DNA of 64,000 bases, taken from Dromiciops gliroides. Taxonomy: Eukaryota; Chordata; Mammalia; Microbiotheria; Microbiotheriidae. The number at the start of each line of letters is the position of its first letter. The stretch's first letter is position 1. The position numbers and the translations under genes are program-made. The stretch is from NCBI RefSeq assembly GCF_019393635.1, contig NC_057862.1, forward strand, positions 264,320,441 to 264,384,440. Reading direction: 5' to 3'. The notes under the pieces are model-generated. The model had not been told where the DNA came from and searched no databases. It worked only from the letters and a program-made list of their open reading frames with translations. Of this stretch, positions 11,122 to 24,060 are shown piece by piece.

Positions 11122-11731
11122 CTTGCAACTATTTAGAAAGAATTCACAAACAAATGATCTCAAAGTTAGGAACATCTGGGTTCAAGTTTTCCCCCTGGGA
11201 TACTCCCTAGTTATAATGAATGTCTGACCCTGGGAAAAAAACCACTTGGCTTCCAGGTGTTAATAGCAAGAATAAAATTTAAAATTCTGAAAATTGGCGG
11301 TTTCCCTAATATGCCAGTTCCATTTAGCAGTGGCACTGTTTCATAGTTTTTCTCAATAACTCTCTTAAGCAGTTACTATTGAAATAATTACACACATTAA
11401 TAATGGTGTGGTAGTTAAAACAACTTTGTTTTAACTTTGTTAAACTTTTATTATTTTTTCTTTTCAAGCTTCTCAAGTATTTCAAATTTTGGCCCTCACA
11501 ATACACCTAGCAATTCAAATATTATGATGGCTTTGTATGTTTCATAACTTTTAACTGATGCTTGAGTAAGTTTTATTTCAAAATAGGTTATTGAACTGGA
11601 AGTTATTATTATTATTATTATTTTTGAAATTATTTAACTATCTGGTGTTTTTGTTAAAACATTTATGCTCTTTTAACCTTTTTCTTTCCTTTAATATTCT
11701 ATTTCACTGCTAGGATTACAAACTTCCATAG
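11122..11731. other. AT-rich intergenic DNA
   Basis: I see nothing coding. A short (ATT)n run lies near 11600. Confidence 0.4.
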
Positions 11732-11743
11732 CATTCATTTACT

Positions 11744-11888
11744 TTTTTTTTGGTGAGGCAGTTGGGGTTAAGTGACTTGCCTAGGGTCACACAGCTAGTA
11801 AGTGTTAAGTGTCTGAGGCTTGACTTGAACTCAGGTCCTCCTGACTCTAGAGCTGGTGCTAGATCCACTGTGCCACCTAGCTGCCCCA
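11744..11888 (-). repeat. SINE, full length
   Basis: Reverse-orientation SINE flanked by the target duplication CATTCATTTACT (11732-11743 and 11889-11900). Confidence 0.9.
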
Positions 11889-12059
11889 CATTCATTTACT
11901 TTTTAAATGTTGTTAATGGTATTTTTAGGCAAACTGAATTTTCATACCGAGTGCTAACCTTAATGAGGTATCTATCTTATTTTCTTCCCTGAAAGGTAAG
12001 ATTAATGTTGCAATTAATTTATAATGAAAATGTAAAAAGATGCACCTCTCCACCTTCTA

Positions 12060-14783
12060 GGCCATGACTTTTTCCAGATATACAGAGCTACAATTGAGTT
12101 CTCTCCCTAAAATGATATCCCTATACCCTGACAGCCCCTTTCTTTATCTGCTTTTCTCCACTCCTGGAAGAAGTCCCATCCTCCCCCGGGAGGTTACCTC
12201 TTCAGATATTAAAAATGTTCTTAGTCCCTCTCCAATCCAGATTCAGTTGGATCCCTCTAAATCTCTTCCTTGAATCTCATAGTTTCCTCTTTACAGAGGA
12301 AATCGAGGGCATTAGGCCTCTCATTAAGGACTACCTATCCTCTGGTCCTTCTGGTCTTTTAGTTCCTGGAATTAGTCCTTGTAATTCTCTGATCCTTCCT
12401 GTTTGTGGGCATTTTGGTTGTGCAATGGTGTCTTTTCTAAGACCTGAACAGTAAATGCTTGTGTGATTCCTAGAATACCTGTAGTCCCTAATTCCTATAC
12501 TCTCCTTAACTTCATTCTCCATGATTTTCCACTGTTTTCCACTGTTGATATATGTAGTACCTTTTTCAGTGTGACCTTTGGTGTGAATTGCCAGTTTTTA
12601 CTTTTTACTTTATCTTTATCTGGGAGGGTGCTTGGACTGTTCTGTCTCAGAAAGCCCCTCCTAATTTTCACAAATTTTGAAAGCAGACCTTGCTGACCTT
12701 AAGTTTTCTTTAGGCTTCACCATCTCTAGTATGTAGATGACTTGCTCCTTTGGTCCCTAGATCTCCAATTTTCAAAAGCTGATTTCATTTTTCTCACTTC
12801 CTTCCTCAAATGCCATAAAGTATCTTATTCTCAGGTTTTAAGTTTTTAGGACATCTGATATCAGCCAATAGTCTGTCTTGCAGGATTAAAGATCTCTCTA
12901 CTATCCAAACCTAATGTAAGTATCTCCAGGTGTAGAGCTCTCAGCCCAGCCACTTTCCTCTCTGACAAAGGATAAGAACCCTGACCACACAGCATCATGA
13001 TTGTATTAAAATTATTGACTTTATTTTAACCCCCCAAGAAATCTCCAAGAAACTGAGATAGAAAACCCAGATTATTCCTGGCACACTGATGGTTGTTGCC
13101 TCCAAAATGATGCTGGCTATGCTATCACCACCACAGAAGCAGTTGTTGACCCCTTCCTTTTGTTTCCTCAGCACAACAGGCTGAATTTGAAGCCCTGACT
13201 TGCGAATTAGCAAAAGGAGAACTAGTGAACATTTACATGGATAGCAAGAATGTGTTTGGGGTGGCACATGTTTTCATGATGTTATGGAAATATAAGGTGT
13301 TACTGATGTCCTCTGGCAGTCCCACACATCTAGAGATTGCTTGACTCCTTTTCATTGCTAGCAGCATTGACTGTTATTAAAAAACCAGGACATTCCCATG
13401 AAGATTCTCCTCATGGCTGGGATTAATTTCCTTGCTGACCTGCATGACAATCAGGCTGCTCAAAACACTCTAATTCCTATTAGTCTGTCTTCCTTTCCAT
13501 CTGCTGAGCCTCACCCCAAATTAACATTGACCCTAACAGAGCTTGCTATATTCCAAGAGACCATATTCTATCCCATCCAAGACAGGCTAAGACTGGAAGG
13601 GTGCAGAAAGGCTGAGCTCTGGGCTCTGGTATGGGCCAAATGGACACCCAATGCTCCCCAACTCTTTCCATTCACCTATGATGGAAAACCTGCACTCTTT
13701 AAGTCACTGGAATGCTGGCAAGCTGCTTATTTTAGACTGCAAATATTGGTGGGAAAAATTGAGATGAGCTGCACATGGCATTTATCTACAATGTGAGATC
13801 TGTCTATATATATCTTTATATAATGTAAACATGCTCCTAAAACCTGTCCCTGGGAAATTCCCTGACCCTGAGCCCCTTCTCCAGTTATAAGTTTGTATTA
13901 GTTATGGTTTTTCATGTTGTCCCATTGGGTGGAGACTTTTCCTTGCAGGAAAGCTACTGCAACAGCTGTATCCAAGTGCTTATTCCTAAAGAAATTCACA
14001 GTGATAGAGATACTCATTTTACTGGTTCAATTGTCTCCCAATTGTTAGCTTCATGGCCAGCACTTCAACACTTACTCAGTGCTTACCACCCCCAATCCTT
14101 GGGTCTGGTAGTACTTATCAATGGGATCATTAAGATTCAGCTTGGCAAGTTTTAAATGATTTGGGTCTCCCAAGGCCAAAAGCCCTTCCCTTAGTTTTTC
14201 TGAACCTCAGAAAAGGCCAAAAGGAGCCTAACTCGGATGAGACCCAGAATGTCCTTTCTGCTTTTCCCCTTTTGGTAAATATTCTCTTTCACACTTCACC
14301 AGCCATCATTTCTCCCTCTAGTGACTCCCTCATGACCAAGACCTCCCTTCTGTCCTATTGTAAAGACTCACCTAAACCCTTCATCACCTTAACCATCTTG
14401 TCTCTCAGTCACTTTCTAGAGGCTCAACTTTAAATCAATCTACCCTGCAGTTGGAACCTGGAGACTGAGTCTATTGGAAAAAGGCACCTATGCAAGGATT
14501 CCCTACAGCCCAGGTGGAAAGGTCCCTACTCAGTCCTGATGGTTAACCCCTCACCTGCAAAACTGAAAGGAAGTGACAGCTGGATACACCTATCATGTTT
14601 GAAGAAGTCTCCAACCCCTGAATGGACAGCCAGAAACACTACCAGCATCTCACCTGGAAAAAGAAGTGGATGACTGCAAGGAAGACCACTTCCCAAGATA
14701 CCAGCCATGGCCTGAGAATCCTGTGTTGCATGCCCCAGCACTACTTTTTGGTCATCAAGGAATTCTTGATGAAGAGGAAGGAA
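12060..14783 (+). mobile_element. Fossil gammaretrovirus-like ERV: pol remnant
   Basis: Pieces in the order expected for pol: reverse transcriptase (about 12180-12770, including a YVDDLL motif near 12740), RNase H (about 13060-13310), integrase core (about 13400-14150), and the integrase C-terminal part with a WKGPY motif near 14517. A purine-rich tract (GAAGAGGAAGGAA) leads straight into the 3' LTR. I recognise no gag or env. It is heavily broken, with well over ten breaks, and looks old. Confidence 0.85.
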
Positions 14784-15205
14784 TGAATAATAACCACAAT
14801 TTACTGAGAATGGACTGATCCTCACCTATTCCCCATTCCTAGGCCAATGAATCACCTGGGGCTGACCAATGTTTGTCAAGAGTCTGGAGACTCTTGATTT
14901 GTTTGATGGATCTCTCCCAAACAAACTTTCCCCTTCCAAAGGTTCCCAAGTTTACTTCCTGGACTTTAGGTTAGTATGAAAAAAGGTTCATTTACATTAA
15001 GTAGTTTCTATCTGTGAGAAACTTATGTTTCCCAAGGGCAGTCTCATAGCTCCCTCTGTTCTGTTACCCCATATAAACCCTGTCCTCAGTCTCTATCTTT
15101 GGGTATTCCTAACAATCTTACTTTGTAATACTCTAAGTTTTAGCTCTTCTGCCCCCATTAAAGACTTTATTTCTCCTATAATAATTGTTTCATTAATTTT
15201 CATGT
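14784..15205 (+). mobile_element. 3' LTR of the gammaretrovirus-like ERV
   Basis: Starts TGAATAATAACC directly after the polypurine tract. It holds a TATA-like CATATAAACC near 15070 and an ATTAAA polyadenylation signal near 15159. Related LTRs lie at 17458-17895 and 63483-63900. The right edge is estimated from where the three copies stop agreeing. Confidence 0.8.
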
Positions 15206-16165
15206 TGACTATATATATAGTTTATATGGTCCTCCCATGAATATCTTTATGTCTATATGTATATATATCCCACAGATATCTATACCTATATGTGTACATA
15301 TATATGTATATATATCCTATGTATATTTATAAATATATCAGAAGATCACGATGATATAATTAGAGGGAATATGAAGCTTCTTTTCAACCAGACCTCTCAT
15401 ATTATCAAAATTATAAAATTTTCCCCAAGTTATCTTCTTTCCTTCTAACCTTGTCTCTGATTTAATTAAAATCATCCATTTTATAACTTGTAATCCTTTC
15501 TCTTGTTTGGTCATAAATTCTACTATAATCCATATATCATAAGTATAGGAAATTTGCAAAGTAAGTAATTTGTTTATGGAATTACCATTCATGTTTAAAT
15601 CATGTACCTATTTTGACGTTTACTTAGTATATAGAATAAGATGTTGGTCCACATCAAATTTCTGCCATACTGTTTCCCAGTTTCCCAGTAGTTTTTGTTA
15701 AATGGTGAGTTGTTGTCCCCAAAATTTGCGTCTTTGGGTTTCTCAAACCTTAGATGATTTTGGTCATTTATTACTGTGTATTACTGTACCTAAATTTATT
15801 CCACTTATCCACCCCTATTTTTCTTAGGCAGCTTGAGATTTTTTAGATGCACTTTATAACACAGTTTGAGATCTGGTATAGCTAAACTACACTTCCTTAA
15901 CATTTTTTCCCTCAAATTTCTTCAATTTTGTTATTGTTCCAGATGATTTTTGTTATTATTTTTTTCTTGCTCTTTAAAATACTTTTTGGTAGTTTGATTG
16001 GTATGCCACTTAATAAGTAAATTAAATTAGGTACAATTTTTATTTTTCTTTTACTATCTTACCCTACTCATGAGCTATTGATATTTTTTCAAACACTTTA
16101 TGAAAAGTGTTTTATAATTGTTTTGTAATTGTCTTCATAGAATTCCTAGGTCTGTATTGGTGGGG
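15206..16165 (-). mobile_element. AT-rich repeat and L1 ORF2 fragment
   Basis: After the LTR comes a (TA)/(TATG) run to about 15340, then reverse-strand L1 ORF2 sequence matching the stretch found at 60800-61250. Almost the same sequence follows the second LTR at 17895-18910. It stops at about 16165, where a fossil fragment begins, while the second copy continues through the whole L1. Confidence 0.75.
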
Positions 16166-16910
16166 AGACTCTGACTAGGAAGATTTATGGCCTCAAGTAA
16201 ACTCTCTTTCTTTAATGCATAAGTATGTTTCTTAGTTACCAGCCTCCCTCTCATCAAAAATGTGTTTGCAATGGGGAGGAATTTCACTTTCTTCTAAACC
16301 AAAAAGATACCTAGTTAAATTAACCATATCATAACATCATGCAAATATTAGCAGGTAGATGGCAAACCTGAGTATTAATACATTTAATTGTTTGACATAT
16401 CAAGTAAATACACAGTTAGTTTGAAAACAGTAAGATCTTACACAGTTGCACTGTGCTCATTTCTTCTACTGGCTACTTGCTCTGATTATAGAAATCTGCT
16501 ATAAAAGAGAAAGCAGGGACATGATAATAAGGCCAAGATAAAACATTCTTAGTGCTATTTGATTTCAGGTAAGAGTCACAAGTAAGTAAAGTCTTGCAGT
16601 AATAGCCAGATAGATTCAAGCCAGGTGGGTTTCCTGTTCAGCAGGAAGACAATGAGCCAGATGGAGCCTGCTGCAGATGAGACCCAGATTGTCCTTTTGG
16701 CTTTTCCCCAGATACCTCCACCTGTATACTGCGCATCTCTTCTCGTAGCATTGATTTGTGGAATTCTCTCCAGTACTTGATTAGTGAATTAATGATCCAG
16801 ACAACTATACCTGAATTCAAAACTCAAAATAATATAAATTACACTCAAAAAATATTTTATCTTAAATTGCGAAGCTCTACTCTCTTGGAGTGACGAAATG
16901 AGCAAAATGA
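16166..16910 (-). mobile_element. Fossil ERV internal fragment (first of three related copies)
   Basis: Closely matches pieces at 22900-23640 and 24118-24660 (shared run GGAAGATTTATGGCCTCAAG and others). It is internal sequence of the minus-strand ERV at 21275-24060. The segment is broken and only part of the element is here. Confidence 0.7.
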
Positions 16911-17457
16911 ACCTCAGGGCAACCCCTTTTGGTAAATAATCTGTTTCCCACTTCACTGGGCATCATTTCTCCCTCCAGGGACTCCCTCAAGACCAAGACC
17001 TCCCTTCTGTCCTATTGTAAAGGACTCACCTAAACCTTTCATCACCTTAACCATCTTGTCTCTCAGTCACTTTCTAGAGGCTCAACCTTAAATCAATCTA
17101 CCCTACAGTTGAAACCTGGAGATTGAGTCCATTGGAAAAGGCATCTATGCAAGGATTCCCTACAGCCCAGGTGGAAAGGTCCCTACTCAGTCCTGATGAC
17201 CAACCCCTCACCTGCAAAACTGAAAGGAAGTGACAGCTGGATACCTCTGTCATGTTTGAAGAAGTCTCCAACCCCTGAATGGACAGCCAGAAACACTACC
17301 ATCATCTGACCTGGAAAAAGAAGTGGATGACTGCAAGGAAGACCACTTTCTGAAGACACCGCTTTCCCAAGATACCAGCCATGGCCTGAGAATCCTGTGT
17401 TGCATGCCCCAGCACTACTTTTTGGTCATCAAGGAATTCTTGATGAAGAGGAAGGAA
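16911..17457 (+). mobile_element. Fossil gammaretrovirus-like ERV: second copy of the pol 3' end
   Basis: Collinear with 14240-14783, integrase C-terminal part through the polypurine tract. It begins abruptly at about 16911. The similarity continues through the LTR and the L1 beyond, so this looks like a duplication of host DNA containing an old ERV rather than a second insertion. Confidence 0.8.
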
Positions 17458-17895
17458 TGAATAATAACCACAATTTACTGAGAAAAGACTGATCCTCACC
17501 TATTCCCCATTCCTAGGCTAATACTGGAATGAATCACCTGGGGCTGACCAATGTTTGTCAAGAGTCTGGAGACTCTTGATTTGCTTAATGGATTCCCCCC
17601 CCCCCCTAAAATTATCCACTTCCAAAGCTTCCCAAGCTTACTTGCGTGACTTTAGGTTCTTGTGAAAAAAGGTTCATTTACATTAAGTAGTTTCTATCTG
17701 TGAGAAACTTATGTTTCCCAAGGGCAGTGTCATAGCTCCCTCTGTACTGTTACCCCATATAAACCCTGTCCTCAGTCTCTATCTTTGGGTATTCATAGAA
17801 ATCTTTCTTTGTAATACTCTAATTTTTATCTCCTCTGCCCTGATTAAAGTCTTTATTTCTTCTTTATTAATAGTTTCATTAATTTTCAGGTTGAC
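17458..17895 (+). mobile_element. Second copy of the gammaretrovirus-like 3' LTR
   Basis: Matches the LTR at 14784-15205 over its full length, with a TATA-like box near 17757 and ATTAAA near 17844. Confidence 0.8.
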
Positions 17896-19657
17896 TATAC
17901 ATAAACATGTATATATATATATATATGCATAATTTATATGGTCCTCCCATGAATATCTATATGTCTAGATGTGTGTGTATCTATCCCATGAATATCTATA
18001 TCTATATATGTATATATCCTATATATTTGTATGTATATATATCCTATATATTTCCAAACATATCAGAAGATCATGATGATATAATTGGAGGGAATATGAA
18101 ACTTCTTTTCAACCAGACCTCTCATATTATCAAAATTATAAAATTTTCCCCAAGTTTTCTTCTTTCCTTCTAACCTTGGCTCTAATTTAATTAAAATCAT
18201 CCATTTTAGAACTTGTAATCATTTCTCTCTCTTGTTTGGTCACAAATTCTACTATAATCCATATATTGGACGGGTAAGCAATTTGTAAGGTAAGTAATCT
18301 GCCTGTGTAATTACCATTTATGTCTAAATCATGTACCCATTTTGACCTTTATTTGGTATACAGAATAAGATGTTGTTCTACATCAAGTTTCTGCCATACT
18401 GTTTCCCAGTTTCCCAGGAGTTTTTATCAAATGGTGAGTTCTTGTCCCCAAAATTTGAGTCTTCGGGTTTTGCAAACTTTAGATATTTTTGGTCATTTGT
18501 TACTGTGTATTGTGTACCTAAAATTATTCCACTTATCAACCCTTCTTTTTCTTAAGACAGCACTAGATTTTTTAGATCCACTTTATAACAGAATTTGAGA
18601 TCTGGTATAGCTAAACTTCACTTCCTTCATATTTTTTTCTCAAATTTCCTCAGTTTTCTTATTGTTCCAGATTATTTTTATTATTATTTTTTCTTGCTCC
18701 ATAAAATAATTTTTGGTAGTTTTATTGGTATGTCACTTAATAAGTAAATTAAATTAGGTCGAATTTTTATTTTTCTTATATTGTCTTGGCCTACTCATGA
18801 GCAATTGATATTTTTTCAATTACTCATATCTAACTTTATGAAAAGTGTTTTATAATTGCTTTGTAATGGTCTTCATAGTATTCCTAGGTTTGTCTTGGTG
18901 GGGAGACTCCCAAGTATTTTATATTGTCTACAGTTTATTTAAATGGAATTTCTCTTTCTATCTCTTGCTGCTGGACTATGATTTATGTGTGCTTATTTTT
19001 AATCCTGAAACTTTGCTAAAGTTGTTAATGATCTCAACTAGTTTTTTTTTTTAGCTGATTCTCTAGGATTCTCTAAGTGTACCATCATATCATCTTCAAA
19101 GAGTGATCATTTTATTTCCTCATTGCCTCTTCTAATTCCCTCAATTTATTTTTCTTTTCTTATTATTATAATAGCTAATATTTCTACTACATTATTGAGT
19201 AATAGTGGTGATGACAGGTATGCTTGCTTTTCCCTGGAACTTATTTGGAAGGCTTTTAGTTTATTCCCATTACAAATAATGTTTGCTGATGGTTTTAGAA
19301 TAATTTCATTTCTCTTATTTTTGTTACTGGTGTCATAAATTATACTGATAATTTTCCTAATATTGAATGATTCCTGGATTTCTGGTATAAATTCAACGAA
19401 GTCATAGTATATGATGCTAGGGTAAGAGAGATTTCTTCTCTCTTTAAGTCAATTTTGATGAAAGGTTTTAGTTCCCCCCTTCCATCTTCCCCTCCATTAT
19501 GATAGTTTTTTTGCATCTCTTTTATGTGGGATAATTTACCCCATTTGATCTCCCCTCCCCCTTCTTCCTCCAGTGCAATTTCTTTCTCACTCCTTTTTTT
19601 GTCCTTTGGGTTATAATCCCATCAACGTCACCTTATATCCACCCCCCTCTAATGGCT

Positions 19658-19800
19658 CTTTTTTTTTTTTTTTTGTGGGGCAATGAGGGTTAAGTGACTT
19701 GCTCAAGGTCTGCCAGATAATGTGTCAAGTGTCTGAGGCTGGATTTGAAATCAGGTCCTCCTGAATCCAGGGCCAGTGCTTTATCTATTGCTCCACCTAT
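19658..19800 (-). repeat. SINE in L1
   Basis: Reverse-orientation SINE with a long T-run on its left. The head end is slightly shortened (ends CTCCACCTAT). Confidence 0.8.
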
Positions 19801-20339
19801 AGAAACATAAGCAGTTTTACCTTATTGAATTTCTTATGCTTTCTCTTTCTTATTTCCTTTTTCCTTTTTTATGTTTCCCTTGAGTCTTGTATTTAGAGGT
19901 CAATTTTTTTTTTTTATTTAGCTCTGGCCTTTTGATTAGAAATGCTTGAAAGTTCTCTATTTCATTAAATATTCATTTCCTCCCCTGAAAGGCTATATTC
20001 AATTTTGTTGACTAGCTGATTCTTGGTTACAAACTTAATTATTTTGTCTTCTGGTATATTTTATTCCAAGCCCTTCAGTTCTTTAATGTGGAAGCTTCCA
20101 AATCCTGTGTAATTCTGACTCTAGCTCCATGATATTTGAATTATTTCTTTTTGGCTGCTTTCAATACTTTCTCCTTGATCTGTGAGGTCTGGAATCTGTC
20201 TATGATGTTTCCGAGAATTTTCATTTTGGGTGTCTTTCAGGTGGTGATGGGTGGATTCTTTCCATTTCTAGGTTGCCCTCATTCTAATATATCAGAGCAG
20301 TTTTCTTTGATAATTTCTTGGAACATATTGTCCAGGATT

Positions 20340-20488
20340 TTTTTTTTTTTTTGGTGAGGCAATTGGAGTTAAGTGACTTGCCCAGGGTCACACAGCTAGT
20401 AACTGTTAAGTGTCTGAGGCCGGATTTGAACTCAGGTCCTCCTGAATCCAGGGCCAGTGCTCTATCCACTTTGCTACCTAGCTGCCCC
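20340..20488 (-). repeat. SINE in L1
   Basis: Full-length reverse-orientation SINE. The flanks TTGTCCAGGATT and TTGTTCAGGATT are its diverged target duplication. Confidence 0.85.
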
Positions 20489-20878
20489 TTGTTCAGGATT
20501 TTTTGATCATGGCTTTCAGGTAGTCCAATAATTCTTATAGTATCTCCTTTGTATCTATTTTTTAGGTCAGTTTTTTTTTTCAATGAGAAAGCTTATATTT
20601 TCTTCATTTTTTTTTTACTTTCAATTTTTTCTTTTACCTTGATGTCTTATAGAGCCATTAGTTTCCACTTGTTCTATTATAATTTTTAAGAAAATATTCT
20701 CAACAGTGACCTTTTGTACATCTTTCCCTTTGGCTAATTCTGGTTTTTAGGGAATTATTTTTCTTGGTAATTTTTTGTTTATCTTTCCCCATATTATTAA
20801 TTCTTTTTTTAATCTCTTGCCTTATTCTCATTTCTGTTCTAAATTCTTCTTCCACTTCACTAATTTTCTTTTGAACTT

Positions 20879-21021
20879 TTTTTATTTGTGAGGCAATTGG
20901 GGTTAAGTGACTTGCCCAGGGTCACACAGCTAGTAAGTGTCAAGTGTCTGAGGTCGGATTTGAACTCAGGTACTCCTGAATACAGGGCCAGTGCTCTATC
21001 CACTGCACCATCTAGCTGCCC
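20879..21021 (-). repeat. SINE in L1
   Basis: Reverse-orientation SINE between copies of ACTAATTTTCTTTT. Confidence 0.85.
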
Positions 21022-21274
21022 ATACTAATTTTCTTTTAAAAATGTTTTTTTAAGCTCTTCTAGAAATTCTTTTTGTGCCTGGGACAAAAATCACAGTTTT
21101 CTTTGAAGCTTTACCTGTAGCCACTTTGGCACTATAGTCTTCTACCAAGTTTTTGCCTTGATCTTCCCTGTCACCATAGTAACTTTCTGTAATCAAGCCT
21201 TTTCTTCTTTTCTTGCTTATTTTTATAGTTTCTTTCATGACTTCATTGAAGGTTGGGACCTCCTGTGGCTGGGT

Positions 21275-22055
21275 TGTTATGGAAATAAGTAGGCCCCTGG
21301 GACAGGACATCAATGTAGGTGATGTAGGGATGGATCTAATTGATCAAATTGATTGTGAGGCATCCCAAATAATTACAAGGCTCAGTGACTCAGTTTCCAA
21401 GTTTTATTTACAGACTGTGCTGAACACAGGGAGATCACCAAAGGTGTATTGAATAGGGAGAAGAAAAATGGTTATATTTATAGTGAGAAAAGTAGGTTAG
21501 TTCCTCATTATCTTAACCTACTCCTTGTGGGAAGTTCACATCCTATTTTGGACTTCCTGGGGTCTTAGACATCCTCCATGGCTTGGTACCTTTTCCTCTA
21601 GTATAGTAAGCCTCCACCAGTCGCGGACGACCATGGGTATGGGTATGTTTTGGGGGTTTGTATGTCATAAGGTGAACCTAAGGACACATTTGGTCCTTCT
21701 GCACATGTTTCTAAAGACATTTTTAAACTTGTCAGACCCCAAGGGTCTCTCTGTTTAGGATATCTCTTTACTAAGATCTGGTTTCTAGGTACAGTTTCTA
21801 TTTCCTGTCATCCAGGAATATTAATGGCTATTAATGGTTAATGGTGCCTGGTAACTGTCTAAACTTCTGTTCATAGTATTGTTTTATAGGGACTTGAACC
21901 CTCTTGGTAAGAACACAAACCTTAGTTTTTCTGTTCACCCTTTTAGGTACTATTAATAGCTCAAGTCTTAAGTTATCTGTTAATCCTTTTTGGCTACTGT
22001 TGATTAGAGTTCAGGTCTTAGGTTATCTGTTAATCATTTTTAGCCTTCTCCATCA
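21275..22055 (-). mobile_element. LTR of a minus-strand fossil ERV
   Basis: A 781-bp LTR lying in L1 ORF1. Read on the minus strand it starts TGATGGAGAAGG after a purine tract (AAAAGGGGGGAG), has a TATAAATATA box near 21475 and AATAAAACTTGG near 21400, and ends CCATAACA at 21275. The partner LTR is not in evidence to the right, where the element is rearranged. Confidence 0.8.
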
Positions 22056-22786
22056 CTCCCCCCTTTTCATATACTCCGGGAAAGGGAAGAAGTTCATTTC
22101 TTCTGTATCTGCTTGGGGGTGGGGTGTCTATGAGCTGAGGGAGTTACAAATGTAAAGACCAGAACAAGACACAAAGGATAAGCAGACTGAGGGGAAACAG
22201 GGATCCTAATACAAAATAAAACCAAGAGGTTCATGAAAAACCTGAAACAGCAAACAGTTGTGAATGAATTTCAGCCATTCAGGTGGAGACATCATGCCAC
22301 CTCTGTACTCAAAGCTTAACCTTCCAAGAATTGTTGATGTACATGCAGCAGGAGGTGTTCTGGACCATACAGAGTCTGTTTTTTGCAGCCAACATGTAGT
22401 CCAGAGCAATCCGGTTGTCCAGGATCACATTTGGCAGAAAATTTAAGGACTCTTCCAATTCTTATAACCGTAATGCAGTAAAATTAGAAATCTGTTCTAT
22501 TGCCAAAGTTAAATTTCTAAGCAAAGCCCCATGTTCAGGATACCAAATCCAGGGGATAGTCAGGGCAGCAGCTTTCTGGACTCAACAAAGGAAATTATCC
22601 CGGGCTCCTCTTCTAACTCTACTATGAGAAGAAGAGGTAAAATCCTTATATAAAGATACTCTGGAATTTAAATAGCTCAAGGTGCATTCACCATCCAGTA
22701 TCCTTGAACAAAACCTTAAATTTTAGACTGTGTATATAGGAAGGGGAGATACCTTGGAGCACAATAAGGTGCAAAGGGGACTAGGG
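22056..22786 (-). mobile_element. Fossil ERV env remnant (transmembrane subunit)
   Basis: On the minus strand around 22325-22405 a short stretch reads LDNRIALDYMLAA followed by a CX6CC-like cysteine cluster. That matches the immunosuppressive-domain and cysteine signature of gammaretrovirus-type transmembrane subunits. It lies just upstream of the polypurine tract and LTR, as env should. The frame is short and broken; it is a fossil. Confidence 0.8.
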
Positions 22787-24060
22787 CTAAGGTGGATGGG
22801 TGAATGGACCTGGCGACTGATCAAGCAGCAACATCTCCCTATGATTTTCTTGTGATATGAATTTGATAGCTTGGTGCCCTTGGCAGTGTATAGCAGATAT
22901 CTGAGTGGGAAGATTTATGGCCTCAAGTAAATCCTCTTTCTTTAATGCATAAATATGTTTCCTAGTTACCAGCCTCCCTCTCATCAAAAAACATGTTTAC
23001 AATGGGGAGGAATTTAACTTTCTTCTAAACCAAAAGGATGTGTAATTAATGTACCTATATCATAACACCATGTAAACATTAGCAGGCAGATGGCAAACCT
23101 GAGTACTAATGTACTTGGTTCTTTGGCATATCAAGTTACCACAAATTTAGATTGAAAACAGTAATATCTTACATAGTTGCACTGTGCTCATTTCTTCTAC
23201 TGACTACTTGCTCTGATTATAGAAATCTGCTATAAAAGAAAAAGCAGGGTCATGATAATAAGGCCAGGATAAAACATCCTTAACTCTGTTTGATTTCAGG
23301 TCAGAGTCACAAGCAACCACAGACATATAGTAATATCCAGATAGATTCAAGAGTAGCCAGGTGGGTTTCCTCCTCAGCAGGAAGACAATGAGCCAGAAGG
23401 AGCCTACCTCTGATGAGACCCAGATTATCCTTTTGGCTTTTTCCCAGATACCTCCACCTGTATTCAGCAAATTCCCTCTTGTGGCATTGATTTGTGGCAT
23501 TCTCTCTAGCACTTCACTAGTGAATTAATGATCCAGACAACTTTACCTGAATTCAAAACTCAAAACAATATAAATTACAGTCCCAAAATATTTTATCTTA
23601 AATAGCAAAGCTCTACTCTCTTGGAGTTACAAAACGAGCTAAAAAGTTTACTAAGAGACACACACATGTTGCTTGATTTATCTTTCATTCTTCTCCAGTT
23701 TAAACTCATCCTGGTGTAATGATCAATCATTACAAATTACTACTAAATAAAAAACCACCTTACAAATACTCAGCAAGACTGTTCCTTGTCTAGGAATTTG
23801 ACAACCCATAACAAGCTCTTTTCTGGCAAGTTTACAAATTAAAAGAAGTCTAGGTCTTTTTTTTTCTGAATAATTTACCAACCCAATGATAATTTACCCC
23901 TAGTTCCAACATTCTTCCAGTGCTTTCCTCTCTGTCTCAGAGGAAACAAAATAGTTAGTATTCTTAACATAAACAGGTAGAAGTCCTATAATTTACAGTT
24001 GTTTCTAAAACATTCAGTCAAAATAATATGCCACCATTTCTTTTGCCAATTGTTGGGAAT
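22787..24060 (-). mobile_element. Fossil ERV internal region (RNase H remnant and unassigned part)
   Basis: Minus-strand sequence at 22787-22987 resembles the end of gammaretroviral RNase H (motif AIHCQGHQ). The rest, to 24060, includes a 102-codon open stretch (23204-23512) that I cannot assign. Parts are repeated at 16166-16910 and 24118-24837. Broken and rearranged. Confidence 0.6.

Larger units (their letters stand above)
17896..21274 (-). mobile_element. L1 LINE, long remnant (ORF2 part back to ORF1 start)
   Basis: Reverse-strand L1 preceded by an AT-rich run (17900-18055). Reading right to left: ORF1 N-terminal half (about 21050-21270, with the stretch SFNEVMKE-like and GDREDQGKNL), ORF1 middle and C-terminus (about 19850-20870), inter-ORF spacer (about 19440-19640), then ORF2 RT to C-terminal part (about 18145-19430). 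It is interrupted by SINEs at 19658, 20340 and 20879, and by the LTR at 21275. Many stops; inactive. It is the longest continuous copy of the L1 that is truncated at 16165. Confidence 0.8.

Noticed and set aside
9420-12000. D or J segments between or after V genes
   Set aside because: I looked for the J motif (WGQG-type coding with a nonamer and heptamer upstream) and for short D segments flanked by two 12-bp RSSs and saw none, although D segments are easy to miss by eye.
20318-20506. Recurrent short peptides such as VRQLGLSDLPRVTQLVSVKCLRPDLNSGPPESRA in many places
   Set aside because: These are translations of the SINE in one orientation, and the GGAVDKAPALDSGGPEFKS type is the other. They are not genes.
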